DNA of 58,074 nucleotides from Seminavis robusta (GCA_903772945.1 CAICTM010000589.1:1-58074); one strand, 5' to 3'. Shown: positions 1-11,957, counted from the first letter of the stretch. A program made the numbers and translations. The notes: generated by a model from the sequence alone, not told the origin.

Positions 1-67
1 CTTCGTTTGATGATTTCCGGCAGGTTTGTCAATAGTCAGCGGTGGAGCAGAGGGTTTGATGAGGGAG

Positions 68-1704
68 TTACCAGTAACAAGCGTTGACTCCCGAGGCCCT
101 ATGAGATTGGACGTGTCCCAAGAGTGTCGTGAAGTTTGGAGGCACAGCCGTACGGTCGGTTACAGCCAACTTGACCCAGGCAAAGTAGTCCTGTTGTATG
201 TCATAGAGGACGCGGCCAATGATGTCCATACCTAGACTGGGTTTGTCGGCGTAATTTCGGGCAATGGTGTATAAGCTGGGACCAAGTCTTCGGACTACGC
301 TTCGGACGTTCACGGAGATCGCGTGCTCAACACCATGAAAGACATCCACTAGGATTGAGAAGCCGTAGAGTTTTTCTTCGGCGGTACGAGGATCTACTGG
401 AAACTTCACGTCCGTCGTGGAGAGAGTGTCTGCGTCCTGCAGAGTGATGGAGTGTCCTCGCTCGACGAGGGTTGCCTTGGAGGCTAAGTCCATCACAGCC
501 TTGGACTCTTCGTGTCCTTGACATATGACAGAGAAAGGAGAGAGACCCACCCCGAGGACCTGTCCAGAGGAAGAGATCTCGTACTTTCGAAAGACCTTGT
601 CGAGGATGTGACCAGTGGCCAAGGGTTTGTTCTCTTGTTCGATGCCAAGCGGGGAAGCACCGGTGCGTATGTCCAGATGACATTGAAGGGTGCTGTAGTC
701 GCTACCTTTCGAGCAATCGGCCAGGAGACGATGGATCTCAGGTAGGTCGTCGTCAGAGGCCACGTTGCAGAGGTTGTGGATGCGAGTGGCCAGATTTACT
801 CCGTATTTGGACGTGAAGGTTTTGGTTCCCCGAGTGCGCTCGAAGTTTAGTTGTTCACGGTTGACGTTGTTCAGTGTGTCTTGGATGCCGGCCACTCCCG
901 CGTTGAAAGTGTCGTTTGTTAGTCCAGGTTCGGTGGCGCCTAGGGCAGTGAGTAGAGGACGATTGACTGAGTTTAGGCATCGTTGGAGAGCCATGACGTT
1001 GGCTGGGAGACCCAGAGTATTCCCCGCGTGATGCGTAGGAGGAGCCGACCAGCATCGCTGTGCAAAACATCGCGAAACCATTGGACGAGAGGGATGATGG
1101 CATTTTGACGGGCGACTTCAGCATGAGTGATCTCAGGAGCAAGGATGAGGTTTTGGAACTGGACGATGGAGTAGCGACCGGTAGGTACTTGAGTAAGGGC
1201 ACGCGAGGACAGGTAGTGAGGAAGGGGAATGACACGACGTGATCGGTAGGTGTCAACGTCCGCTTCGCCCGGTCCATGGGGGCCGGAGTGAAGGGTAGGA
1301 TGGTCGTCTCCTAACATGTACGGACCATCCAAATAGGCAAGCGTCTTGCAGCGTGTCCCGGCGACACGTTGGAAACTGGTGTTTGGAAGTATCACGGGAG
1401 AGACACTGTGAAGGTCGTTTACGGTGAGTACAACAGCGAGGTTGTCGTAAGGAGAGGTGCGTTCGAAGTCAGCGGGGTATGTGAACAAAGAATGCCCGAC
1501 ATGGATGAAGTTTTCATCACCGGTGAGAACGAAGGCGACGAGAAGAGGAGACCGCTTGACAGCAGAGCACAAGGTAGTTTGAGTGACGTTACTGTTCGTG
1601 TCAACGTTACCACCCACACGGGTCAGTAGAGCGGCATAGTCAAACTCGGGTGCGTACCAGTGATTTCCGCGGTCAACTAGAGTAGAGAAATAAGCGGCGG
1701 CCAA
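68..1704 (-). pseudogene. Gag-like retroelement protein, copy 1 (frameshifted)
   Basis: Two overlapping minus-strand reading frames (973-1704 and 68-1081) together match the plus-strand protein at 31827-33690 along their length. Shared motifs include LATRIHNLCNVA, LSPFSV-CQGH and QQDYF-WV. The frame changes near 1020-1050, so the copy is broken. The N-terminus is taken at the ATG ending at 1704, whose frame runs into the conserved region. The protein looks globular and has no TM segment or enzymatic motif. The second copy ends in a C-X8-C-X3-C-X5-H zinc finger; that part would lie at or beyond the left window edge here. The zinc finger, repetition and retroelement surroundings suggest a nucleic-acid-binding Gag/ORF1-type protein. 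Which element family owns it is not known. I do not recognise a named family. Confidence 0.6.
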
Positions 1705-1749
1705 TGGGCGAGGGATTTTCGAAGAGATTTAGACCTGATGCCGACGCAA

Positions 1750-2195
1750 GAGGTTAATCGTATTTCATAGTTCTTGCTTGCAGCTCGGCTGAAGGAAGAA
1801 TTGTGAGCAGAGAAGGAGACAACTTCTTGCAATCGACTGTTCAATATGCTGAAAGAGAGAGTTGGAACGTCTTGCATGTTGTGTTCATTCAAGGTGTGCT
1901 ATCTGTGAGCGGTCTTCGAGGGGTTCTATTGCCTTAGAGCTGATTTTGCGAAGGAGGCGGACATAGCGACATGTATGTGGGTATCCATTTCAGGAACGCA
2001 GGTGATGACCTGGGAGATGTAGAGATGTACTTGATGAGTAGGAGCGAAGTGTGGGAATCGATTTCGTGTTTTGTGAGATGGTACAGTTTGGCAACTGTGA
2101 GTCGAGTCATTCGTCGAAGAACCCATGAGGGTTCAGGTTTCCACGCCAGGCAGCGTGGACTGATAGGGATCAGGATCGTTGTCCTCTTTTGCGTG
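1750..2195 (+). repeat. Dispersed repeat, copy 1 (pairs with about 17484-17915)
   Basis: This stretch aligns in the same orientation with 17484-17915. Shared blocks include GAAGAATTGTGAGC, GTATCCATTTC-GGAA, CAGGTGATGACCTG, GAGATGTAGAGATGTACTTGA and CCCAT-AGGGTTCA-GTTTCCACGC. It lies just upstream of the minus-strand Gag-like gene, so it may be that element's 5' untranslated region or LTR-like end. The right end contains a small hairpin (CCACGC...GCGTGG). No coding frame is convincing in either copy. Confidence 0.6.
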
Positions 2196-2199
2196 CGGC

Positions 2200-4109
2200 T
2201 GCTCGACAAATAATTCCCACTCAGCTGAGTTGTCTTTCTACTTTTCTACCTAATAAGCACGATTCCACCCACTGGCGCCAATGACGCCAGCACCAAGTAG
2301 AATAGATTGCCCCTAGCTAGAGGGGGGTGGTCACACTCACCAAGAACCTGCAGCACAAAACCTGGGTTACAGGGGCTATACACAGGATTTCCGCCACCAT
2401 ACCAGTGGAACCTTAAAAAGTATAGCATCAGAGTGCTCGCCGAAAAGTGTGTCTGTGTAACAAGGTCCCATGCTGTGTCCAGTGCCTTGGCGTGTAAGGC
2501 ACTGTGCCAGCAGAGCCCGTAAGAGGTGGTACTCTTGAGGCTAGACTAGGTCATGGTGTAGCCCATCCAGTGGACAAAAAGTGTTAGGTAGAAACCAACA
2601 AGTAGCTAAAGGATGGGATCAAGTGACACACTGGCAGTCTGTGGCTCCCAGGAGGGAGGCACTGTGGCTGCTGTAGTGTTGTGGGCTGTTCGAGGGGTTG
2701 TTGAGTCAATGGAAGGAGGATAAAGGGGCACTGGAAGTGGGGCTGTGCCGGGGGCAGGAGGGGAGGTCCTGTTGGTGTTGGAATGTTGTTGAAGGAGTTG
2801 GGAGGTAGCATGGTTGATGGTGTGTTGGTGTGTTGGAGGATAGGGGCATGTCTCTATTCAAGGGTGAGAACAAAGGCATCATCTCTGATGGGGTATGGGG
2901 TGATTCGGAAGGGTGTGATACTCAAGATGGCTCTAAGAGCTGTTGGCGGATCAACTGGGGATTGGTGTTGGTTAATCTGCGGAGGATGATGGATGTGGTT
3001 GGTTGGGTGAAGTGTGGGAGTGGGGGGATGTCTGGAAGGACCTTGGGTTTGAGTGAAGGTGTGTGTGGGAATGGGGAAGTCATGGTGGGTGGAAGATGGG
3101 TTGGTGGGAGAGGTGTGTATCCTTTGGGTTGACTGTAGGGTCGTGGCTTCAACTCAAGCAATGGAGGGTGCTTGGGAGGTGACGAGAGTATTGTTATAAA
3201 GGGTTTATTCAAATGGTCAATGCACTGGGGCATTGGTAATCAAGTTGTATATCAAAGTTGTTGGGTTGTTGTTGTCACTGGATCAAAGGCTGTGGCCAAA
3301 TCTAGTGCAGGTATACCACTACCTGCAGGAGGAGATAGGATCAGAGCCAAAGACTGTTAGGGATTCTTTCAGGGAAAACTGGAGAAGTCACGCTATAGCC
3401 AGTAGAGGCAGTGGTGGGGGTATCAAGGGGTGTTGTTGGTTGATGGGGCTATGTTACTGGTTGACACTGTGTTGTCTCAGGGGCTGGTACTCAGTCTGTT
3501 GTAGGGAACACAATGCAACAGAGAGTCAAGCCAAGATGTGGAGAGGGTACTCAATTTAGTGGGGGCAAAGTACTGGAAAGTCAGTCAACAATCAAGTAGA
3601 GAAGAAGAGTCAGTTATTTATTAATATCTATGCCACACCATGCTGCAAATGTCTGGGGCTCAATCCTGGAGAGTCTTGGCACACACTCAGTAGGAGAGTC
3701 AGGTGCAGAGAGGTGGCTGTTTCAATGTAAGCGTTGCACAATCTGAATATCCAGAGGGGCAACTTTTGTAGTTAGTTCTTGTGGTGGTGAGATCCTTTGG
3801 AGAGGAGTTGGATGTCCCAGGGGAGGCTCAAGGAATGAAATCGGCCAGGCCTGGAAAACTCAGGTCCTTTCAGGAACTCTTTGGTGTTTGTGGTTCCTCT
3901 TGAAGAGGAGTTAGATATCAATGGTGGATGTAAGAGTAGCAGGTGTCGGTCAATCAATCAGTCTGTGTAGGGATAGGACTGGTTGGATCAGTAGGATCAA
4001 GTTCCAACAAGGACGTTGGGAGAAACCCAGAGTGGCCGGTGAGAAAGTAAGTGTTTCTGTTCTTGGCGGTCACTGCATGTGTCTCGTGAAGGCCTTCTTG
4101 ATAGTAGTA
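2200..4109. other. Stretch with no recognisable gene
   Basis: No recognisable protein. From 2580 to 3230 the plus strand is G/T-rich, and the minus strand reads as short Pro/Thr-rich frames broken by stops. These resemble the low-complexity linkers of the retroelement proteins at 8.4-10 kb and may be a decayed one. Nothing else can be supported. Confidence 0.4.
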
Positions 4110-4185
4110 GTGTACAGAGGAGAGGTACGGAGAAGAGGTACGTTCGCAGGAAGAGGTACGTCGATAGAGGTACGGAGAAGAGGCC
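4110..4185 (+). repeat. Short imperfect tandem repeat, GAGGTACG units
   Basis: The motif (A)GAGGTACG recurs four times (near 4120, 4135, 4153 and 4168), interleaved with GAGAAGAGG. It looks like local slippage next to the gypsy remnant. From here to 4890 there is no recognisable gene. Confidence 0.5.
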
Positions 4186-4897
4186 GCGGGAAGATCTTCA
4201 CAGAGTAGCGAGTCTTGTATCGATTTGAAACAGAGATTCGATTCGATTCAAGGGATTCGGTGAGTCCAGGTTGCCTTAGGGGTAAGGTTAACCGGAGCCT
4301 GTTGTTGTTGCGGAAGATTCGATTGTATGAAAAAAGGATCGACAATGGTGGTTTTGACGGTCGAGATCGGAGAACCTGCCCAACGTAATAGGATTTCAAT
4401 TGGGATGGCTTTCCGTTCTGGACCTTCAAAGTTGTTGTGTTCAATTTCTTCCAGCTTGGTTGTCAGCGGCCGAGAAGAGAAAACCCGCCCGATCTTGTAG
4501 GGTTTCTGTTGGGATGGCTTTCTGATCTGAACCGGAGACGGCCGGATTGATAGTGGCTTGATAGAGGAGGTGTGAAGGAGATAGGAGGTATCGATCCTGT
4601 CGTCTGGAGGTGTTGAATAAGGGAATGGATGAGGAAAGGGAGTGTGTGTTTCGTGATGACGTTGAGTTGAATCCTATAGTAAAACAGTACTCTTCAACAA
4701 GATAACAGAAAACAGGCTTCCTGAGGTCCTTTCGCTTCGTTTCAATGCTTCTGATGGTGCATATAGGTAGTGTAATAGTATAGAGATGGTCATTGTTGTT
4801 GCTATTGGTGTTGTTGTTCTTGTATTGATAGATTCAGAGGGGAAGTGCTTTCGAGATCAGCTTCCCGTGAAAAAGTGTTGTTCAAGATGTTAAGCAT

Positions 4898-5970
4898 CAG
4901 CGACGATGTTGTGCTCGCCCTTGATGTACCGTAGTTCAGGGCCGTATTCTTCCAGAATAAGGCGCCATCACATTACGCGATCGGTAATGAACTTCTTACC
5001 TGTAAGATTCTTGTGGTCCGTATGTACAATAATCTTCTGTCCCATAAGAATGTTGCGGAACTCTTTCAGAGTTTCTACGATACCGAGAAGTTCCTTTTCA
5101 GTGACGGTGTAGCGTGTTTGAGCAGGATTGAGCTTCCTGCTGTAGAACGCGATAGGCTTTCCCTTCTGGCGTCAGTGTGAAAAACGAATTCATCGTTAAA
5201 GCCAACAAAACTTCCTTATTGATGATTTTCTTCATCTGGTGAAAGGCCTTGTCATGTTCGGCTTCCCATTTCCATTTCTTGGTTTTGGAAGCGAGCGAAG
5301 CGAGTGGTGCAAGCACGTGTGATCGTCTGATCCACATGTCTCTGTAGTAGTTCACCAGTCCGATGAATCTACGAAGTTCCTTCCTATTCTTAGGAGGAGC
5401 CATGTTTTGCATCACGTCAATCTTTTTGGTTACGGGTTGGATTCCTTCTCGGGTAATCCAGTATCCCAGGTACTCAAGTTCTCCTCTTGCGAAGAAGGGC
5501 TTGGTAGCGTTGATCTTAAGTCCGGCTTCTCGAAGCCTTCCGAGAACTTCATCCAACTTTTCTAGATGATCCTTCAGATCACCGCTAGTTAGAATGAGTA
5601 GATCATCAATGTACATATTCTAAGTCGTGCATCAACATTCCCATCTTCTCAAGATTGGAAGGTGTCGGGACTATTACATAGGCCCACTGGCAGTCGTTGG
5701 TACTCGTACTTTCCCCATGGGAGCACGATGGTACAGGGCTGTTTCGAATGAGGTAACAACTCGATGTGGTAGTATCCCATCTTCAAGTGGAGACTGATAG
5801 CGTACTTGAATCCATCTAGATTCAACAGCATGTCTTGTATCTTTGGGATCGGATAAGACTTCCGCTTAATCCTTTTGTTCAGTTCCCGGAAATCAGAGAT
5901 GAATCGTACAGATCCATCCTTCTTGGGAATGATAAATGTTGGTGCCGCCCACTCGGAACGGTTCACCTTC
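4898..5970 (-). pseudogene. Ty3/gypsy reverse transcriptase and RNase H, broken
   Basis: Read right to left, 5649-5966 gives the RT fingers and palm (SEWAAPTFIIPKKDGS, FISDFRELNKR, YPIPKIQDML). Then 5098-5616 gives MYIDDLLIL (the YxDD box), LEYLGYWIT and the thumb/connection FIGLVNYYRDMW. The RNase H follows at 4898-5112 with YTVTEKELLGIVE and HTDHKNLTG. This is the order of Ty3/gypsy Pol. There is a frameshift between 5616 and 5649. The motif-A Asp is His here (SLHLKMGYYHI where LDL is usual), and there is an in-frame stop in the RNase H. The polyprotein cannot be made intact. No integrase or LTR is recognised to the left. Confidence 0.88.
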
Positions 5971-5974
5971 TTGA

Positions 5975-6490
5975 CCTAAACTCGGAGAGAAATTCTCTAC
6001 CAATTATCATGCCATATGCTCCCAAGCCCTTGGTGACGTGTAAATCCCACTCAATGACACTCATTGTGGAACTCAGGAATCATGAACGTACCTTGACACT
6101 TCGTGCTGGTAGTTAGTTCTCCTGCGAGGGTAGACCATAATGTCTGAATGCCCCAAGTTTCTTCATACGTAATTGCTTAGCATGAGTTTGGGCCATTAAA
6201 CTCCCGGATGCTCCTGTATCCAGTATGCAACGAAGTGTAACATGTTTTGCTTTTCCCAAGCATGAGTTGAATCTCACATACATGATGAGTTTGAAATCTC
6301 TTGTCTTTTGACATTTACGAGGTGGTTGGCCACGGACAAGGTTAACAATGCTAAATAGATCATCTGATTCTAGTTGAGCGGCTTCGAGGCAATCGTCTAA
6401 TTCAGTGTAGATTTCGTCTGTTGCAAACAATTCATGTTTACTAGTTAGTGATTTATCATCTTCACTAAGGTATGAAAAATCGGAACATGG
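5975..6490 (-). pseudogene. Ty3/gypsy protease region (Pol N-terminus), copy 1
   Basis: The frame 6113-6430 contains CILDTGASGSLM, the DTGA(S) active site of a retropepsin-like aspartic protease. It is preceded by an acidic stretch (ELDDCLEAAQLESDDLF) and a basic patch (PPRKCQKTRD). Residue by residue it parallels 34997-35593 on the plus strand. After 6113 the frame is broken, then a protease tail (TFMIPEFHN) follows. The sequence then jumps directly to the RT at about 5975, so the segment between protease and RT appears deleted. The upstream join to Gag is through a single in-frame UGA near 6525. Confidence 0.82.
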
Positions 6491-6890
6491 TTCCGTGGAA
6501 TCATCGTCCTGGCCTAATCCTCAGACAGAGATCTCTCCATCAGAGCTGTTGAAGTGGAAGTCAGCAAGCTGCTTGTCGACTTCAGCCATTTTCTTGTCCA
6601 TCATGTTGATGGAGTTGACGGAAGAGTCGTTGTCAGATTCAGAGCTATCCGAATTGCGCTTGGCAACAGCGTTGCACTAGCCTTTCTTCTTGCTGGCAGC
6701 CTTGACTGCAGCCTTGGAGACTTTCTTCATGAGGACAGAAAGTTCCTTCTTGGTGTAGGTCTTGGCATCGTCAGACTTACGTTTCCCAGGTCTTGTTCTT
6801 GTTGTAGGTTGGCTTGCTATCAGAGCCAGAGGAACGAGATTTGAGTTTCTTGAAAGTCTGGCACTCAGAAGTATCGTGAGTGCTTGTGCA
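6491..6890 (-). pseudogene. Ty3/gypsy Gag C-terminus with zinc-knuckle remnant
   Basis: Upstream of the protease, the minus strand reads a Ser/Asp/Lys-rich Gag tail (SRSSGSDSKPTYNKN, YTKKELSVLMKKVSKAA, SDSSESESDNDSS, MDKKMAEVDKQLADF) ending DGEISV and UGA. At its N-terminal end the residues CTSTHDTSEC followed by QTFKKL look like the second half of a zinc knuckle. Homology stops near 6890, where an unrelated sequence begins. One further in-frame stop lies near 6678. This is consistent with a Gag nucleocapsid part lost at a recombination junction. Confidence 0.65.
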
Positions 6891-8455
6891 CTACGCTAAA
6901 AGCTAGTGTAAAGATCTTTCGAGTGTTTTGAGTTTGAGAGAATGAAAGTTATGAGAGAGATTAGAAAGCTACGAAAACTAATCAAAGAGAGAGATCGTTG
7001 TGAAGCTCATTGAAGTTGGTCTCCCGCGGGAGGCCTGGAAGTGTGATATAGTAGGTTATGGTAATAACTCTACGTACTCCACGGTCCATTTCCGGAACAC
7101 GCGGAAACTTCAGCTAGTAGCTGTCTAGTAGCGTGGAAGCTTTCCACACAGGCTAAATATCTAGAGCGATGTTTCATCAGCAACCTAGTATGACTAGCAG
7201 TCATGAGAACCCTGTCTCAATGACTATTCGCAAGGGACTACGTCACGAGTCAAACTCAAACCCTATCTAGGATCGAGTCGCGAATAAGGCTAATAGCCGT
7301 GTATTGCATTTGCCCCTGACAAGGGTCACAGAGGGCACGACAGCAGTCAGACAAGGAGAACATATGAATTAAAGTGCGGGGCACTCTCCGGAGATTGGAT
7401 GTAGACATGTGCGTCGCACGATAGCAATCCTACAAGAGGATCAGGCCTTGTATGGGTGTAAATACCTTATGTTCCAAGTTTGGTAGACTGTGCCGCCATT
7501 AGCGGTAGCATGTCGGAGCCATACAGTGCCATTGTTATTGACTCGGTCTATATTGTATGGACTTTTATACTTTGGCTGACCGTACTTGCGGTGCTGATGC
7601 TGGTGAATCATCACTGTATCGTTGACATTGTATTGACGAGGGACACGTGTCGCGTTTTCCCTATCGTTGTTTGTTGGATAAGTCGTTGGCGACGTTCCTT
7701 GATGTATTTCTAGTTTAGTTTACTTTTCCAAGCGGGACCGAAACCAAGTGGAGTCCCGCCACTGGATCTGTCACTACAAAATACAGATAACAAACCAAAC
7801 CAACAAAAGCAAAAACTATCTCTGTGTCAAGCTAATCAAGAGAAGCAATATTGTGCTTGGAAGTAAGTCAATCAGAGCTATATTCGAAAAGTTACACCCC
7901 CACAAAGATCCCTCCAAGCCACCGCGCGATACACGTGCAGTGATTGTTGTTCCAGAGAATACCAGTCATTCCACGTATACCCTGGTACTGTTTCTACAGA
8001 GGAGTCATTATCCGATACACAACAAGGATATTTGGTGATTCCACGTTGACAGAACAAGAATTTGGTGCCATCCCTCATTGCAGACTACCACCACGGGCAG
8101 GCAACAACATCTCATTCTTCCAACGAACAATCATGACCATTACACAGTACCTCCTGTGCAATCGTCCACAAGAATCAACACCTCTCCCTCATTCAAAACA
8201 GTGAAGATCGGGCAAGCACATATTTCTCTACTCCGTACACGAATTCTCTCCGGCAAATCCACTCGAACCAACCTATCTCCACAACCAGACGGAGTTAGAA
8301 GGATCCAAGGATACACACAACCAGCTCTCAGCCAGCTCTATCCAACAGGACCATTGAATGCTAGCTAACACGGACTGCAAGCTCTCCAGCCACCATCGCG
8401 CAAGTACCCTTGCCTTCAAGCAATTCCCTCGCCTACAAGATATCCCAACAGCAAG
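6891..8455. other. Non-coding stretch, possibly LTR or leader sequence
   Basis: No frame longer than about 100 codons here has recognisable content. At 6891-7400 a GA-rich start is followed by mixed unique sequence joined to the gypsy Gag remnant; it could be an LTR or leader, but no terminal TG...CA pair could be established. From 7750 on, short plus frames are basic and unrecognised. They lead into the low-complexity ORF that follows. Confidence 0.35.
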
Positions 8456-9330
8456 ATGGCATCAAAGCAGCAAGCATCCATGGAGGACTACCTCTCTTCC
8501 TCCCAAGCCTCCGACAGGAAGTTCAGGAGCAAACAGAGAGACAAGAACAAGAAGAAGGAAGCAACAAAGAACAACAAGAAGACATCCAACAGTGCAAAGG
8601 ACAACAAACCACCCAAAATCCCCAATCAGAACAACAACTCCAAGCCCCCTAACAACATCCCCATTGAAGAACTGAGTGTTGCATCCAGCCTCTCCCACAA
8701 CCACTCCTACAGCTCCCACAACAGTAAAAAGAGTACCCAGAGCAACCCTAGAAACAACAGGCTCAACAAAGGCAAGAACAGCCCCAATCGCACCACGAAA
8801 GTAACCCAGAAACCCAAGACAAACAAACAGGACAACCCCCTTCCTCCCAAGAACCACAAGCCATCCAGCCTCAAGGCGGCTCTCCCCAAACCAACACCTG
8901 GAACAACTCCACCACCTGGAACCACACCAACACCCACACCACCAGGAGCCACCCAACAGACAACTCCAACACCATCCCTCCAACCAAAAAACACCCACCC
9001 CAGACCCAACAGCACCAGCAAAAGCCTCCAATACCACAACACCATCAGCCACAGCATCAACGACACTTTCTACATCACCAACCACAACAACAGAAGCAGC
9101 AACAGCAACAGCAACAGCAATAACAGCAACAGCAACAGCAATAACAGCAACAGCAACAGCAACCGCAACATCAACAGCAACAGCAACAGCAACATCAACA
9201 TCAACATCAACACCAACACCAACCTCAAACCACCCCCAACTGGAACCCCAAGAGCCACTTTCTCGCCACCACCCACTTCCACAGGAACCACCCCATCCAA
9301 GTTTCCTGCCACTACACCACCACCATCAAC
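8456..9330 (+). CDS. Low-complexity N-terminal piece of a retroelement ORF2-like protein
   Basis: The frame starts MASKQQASMEDYLSSSQASD and continues as a Lys/Asn-rich, then Pro/Thr-rich, then Asn/Ser-rich tail. It has no folded domain. The start resembles the N-terminus of the LINE B ORF2 (19128), which also opens with a short aromatic motif and a Pro/Thr/Asn-rich linker before its endonuclease. QASMEDYL fits a PCNA-interacting peptide (Q-x-x-h-x-x-aromatic-x). If this is an ORF2 start, the endonuclease that should follow is missing. The frame formally runs to 9430, but its last part overlaps a better minus-strand frame. The plus-strand CAACAG repeat at 9084-9220 makes all frames there look open. 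Confidence 0.4.
9084..9220 (+). repeat. CAACAG/CAACAT imperfect hexanucleotide repeat
   Basis: This is a run of CAACAG, CAATAACAG and CAACAT units. In one frame it encodes alternating Asn/Ser, in another polyGln, and on the minus strand polyLeu. The repeat alone creates long open frames on both strands, so those frames are not evidence of genes. Confidence 0.85.
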
Positions 9331-9344
9331 GACTGTAAACTCTT

Positions 9345-10040
9345 TTACGGACCAAGATGGTCCTCAACATCACTCATCAATCCTGAATCCAAACCAACTG
9401 GTTCTGAACTTCCTTGGGACTGTGCTATAGAACCAGTGGTCCCTTCCACACCTTGTCTCATGGACAGTAAACCATTAGGATGGTGATCCAATGAAGAGGA
9501 TGCATTGGAAGGAATAGGACTGATCCCTCCAATACCCATAAGGCCAAGTTGCTTGTTGGTTTGGTCCATCAATGTGTGGACCAAGCCATGGATGGAGCCA
9601 CTAGACTGGTTGATGTCCTGTTGTTGTTGGGATAGCCTGGCCTCAAAAGCAGCCTGGCGCTCCCTGGTCTCCTCCTTCTGTTGGTGCAATGCCTCCACCA
9701 GTTGTGCTAGCTGTTGGCTAATCATGGTGGTATCATACTTGGCAAGGTTGGAGGATGCAACAGATGATTCATTGGGTTGGTAAGATGGTGGGGGAACCAC
9801 ATGTAGCCGGTGAACTGAAGGGGGATCCACTGGTGACTTGACAGGAGTGGACGGTGGTAGTCCACTGCTACTTGGTGGTGTTGCCGGTGGTGCTGGTAGT
9901 GGCACCGGTGGTGTAGTTGTTGCCGGCGGTGTTGCCACATTCTGTGGTGGTGTCTGTTGCTGTTGCTGCTGCTGCAGCTGTTGCTGTTGGCACTGCTGCT
10001 GCTGCTTCTTCCTCCTCTTGCTCTACTGGTACCCATGATG
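9345..10040 (-). pseudogene. Gag/ORF1-like fragment: polyGln, Pro-rich linker, coiled coil
   Basis: The minus frame starts in a basic and polyGln stretch (KRRKKQQQQ...LQQQQQQTPP). It passes through a Pro/Thr-rich linker and then a probable coiled coil (ISQQLAQLVEALHQQKEE, RQAAFEARLSQQQQ), ending DVEDHLGP. A likely ATG ends at 9938, but the frame is open upstream to about 10030. Coiled coil plus low-complexity linker is typical of LINE ORF1 and some Gag proteins. No zinc knuckle is present. It meets the plus-strand fragment at about 9340 in inverted orientation, so this is a junction between two remnants. Family assignment is uncertain. Confidence 0.42.
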
Positions 10041-11957
10041 TCTGCTGTTGTGCTGGCTGAGTGCGGTGTAGAGGTGTTGAACAAACACTGTCACGAAAAA
10101 TCCAAATGGAGACCTGAAGCCTTGTACTGTGGGTCAATGACCAGGTAGAGGTTGCTTGACACAGTGATACCCTTGGAATCCTCTGAAACGACGAAACGGT
10201 GCTCTCGTGGTGTTGCGAGTTACCCTTGGAAGTCACTCGTAACAAGGTATCTTCCGTAGAGAGCCACAGAGTTCGCGAATCGATCGAAATTGTGAGGTGA
10301 CTCGTTTCTTCGGCTCGGCCTGCTTTCGGAACAGAGGTAAACCCTTTTCTACCAAAGCTACACAAAAACTAGTCCAATAGACAAACACGCTGGGAGTAAG
10401 ATTTGATGAACCCAAACAACAATACTACTATTTTACTATACGTCTGTACAATGGATTGTAAATATTCTACAGTATTCCTTCTTTTAATTGCGCCTCCTGA
10501 GAGTATGGCATGTGTCCGGAACTATTGAAACGTACACTAATACTATACGAAATAATTCAATGCATGATATTGGCTTATATCTTTCAGGACGCTTTATTAA
10601 TGCCTGTGCAGGATGGCGAATGTCCTATTCTTACTGGGTAGAATAAAGACATAAGCTAGAAAATTCGAATCCTGCATAAGCACGCCATTGCACCCCTTAG
10701 CATAATTCAGTATAAAACATACTGTACGCATCTACCTACTAGAGAATTCATGAATTTGTACTACTTTACTATACGTATTCGCTCTATGCAGGATTTATAT
10801 TCCGTTTGGGGAGTACACGGAACACGAAAGAACGCAATGCATGTTGCAAAGGTCACGATTATTTAAGCCTTTGCAGGAAATAATTTTTACAGGTTAACAG
10901 GAGATATAAGGTCGATAGTTCGAATCCTGCATAGCCACCTTTTTGCACCCGTAGCTTCTTTTACTTTAAAAAATACTGTACCAATCTACCTGAAAGTGCA
11001 GTCACGAATTCTCATCAGGTGTCACTTAGAGATAAGTAATTCATGTTCTGCATATCGATAAAATGTGGGTTGGATCCATGGGATCAACGTGGTGAGTGTG
11101 AGAACAAACTGTCTGCCTTATGTTACTGGTACCCACATGGTATGTGGAACAAGCAAAGATATAGAGAATCTTGGTTGGTACTGGTGAGACACAGGCCATA
11201 CATATGGAACCAGGGAAGCCCCATATGGTCCCATATGAAGGTTTTGACCACTGTATCACCCCAGATGGCCATGAGGCGAGCATCTACTCAATCAGGTGAC
11301 CTCAGGAGGATCCAGGAGCCTCAGTGTGGCTCAGAGTGCTCAAATCCTGCATAACACCCAATTATTTGGATGCATGCTTTTTGCTCATAGTCCTAAGAAT
11401 TGAATGTATGAATTGAATACCATCTCCATAGACCTGTAGCTCCCTTGTTCCTTTGCAGTAGATACCTATCTTGTTGAGGCTGAGCAGTGGCATTGAGAGG
11501 TAAGCTGATAGCATTCGCTAGGCTGCCCTGCATCGTGATAGAATAACATCGGTACCAGCTCCAGGAGCTGGAAACTCTGTGAGCAGAGGAGGCCCTGTGG
11601 CCATCCTCATCTCTTGTGGATCTACCCTGATCCTTTCAAGAAGTTATTGCATATCAACGCTTTTACACGCCTTTATGTAGCATCATTTACTATACAAAGT
11701 ACTGTACGTTTCTACTGATTCACGATTCAGCGAATGCTGCATACCCGGGTGAAAAGGAATTTGGTACCGTGTATGCAAACCACCATACTAATCAATAGTA
11801 AAATAGTAGGATTGTGCTTTGTCAACACGAAATGTTACTCTATCTCGCTCCTAGCTACTAGCTACGCTACCCATCGATACTAGCTACTGGTAGCTAGATA
11901 GTAATACTAGCTGGCTAGCTAGTAGCCAGGTTTCCAGCGCTTCCTCTTTCTATATCT
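10041..11957. repeat. Gene-free stretch with diverged repeat units and B-box-like motifs
   Basis: Three diverged units share the pattern TCGAATCCTGCATA, then GCACCC-TAGC, TTTACT-TA-AA, TACTGTAC and TCTACC. They lie near 10666-10760, 10918-11010 and 11668-11735 (the last lacks the first block). A fourth TCAAATCCTGCATA sits near 11340. GTTCGAATCC at 10919 fits a Pol III B box, and the second unit has TTTTT shortly after it. No tRNA cloverleaf can be folded because the expected 5' T-stem arm (GCAGG) is absent. The stretch may be decayed tRNA-derived SINE material. From 11830 to 11930 there are many TAGCTA repeats. No protein gene is visible. Confidence 0.45.

Noticed and set aside
8462..9312. 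Long minus-strand frames, including a polyLeu protein at 9070-9312
   Set aside because: They are the complement of CAACAG/CAACAT repeats and a Pro/Thr-rich stretch; open frames arise from the repeat alone.
9330..9430. Last 30 codons of the plus frame beginning at 8456
   Set aside because: They overlap a minus frame with coherent acidic C-terminal residues, which looks like the real coding strand there.
10660..10950. tRNA genes (GTTCGAATCC plus T-run)
   Set aside because: No acceptor stem, D arm or anticodon arm can be folded, and the T-stem partner GCAGG is missing.
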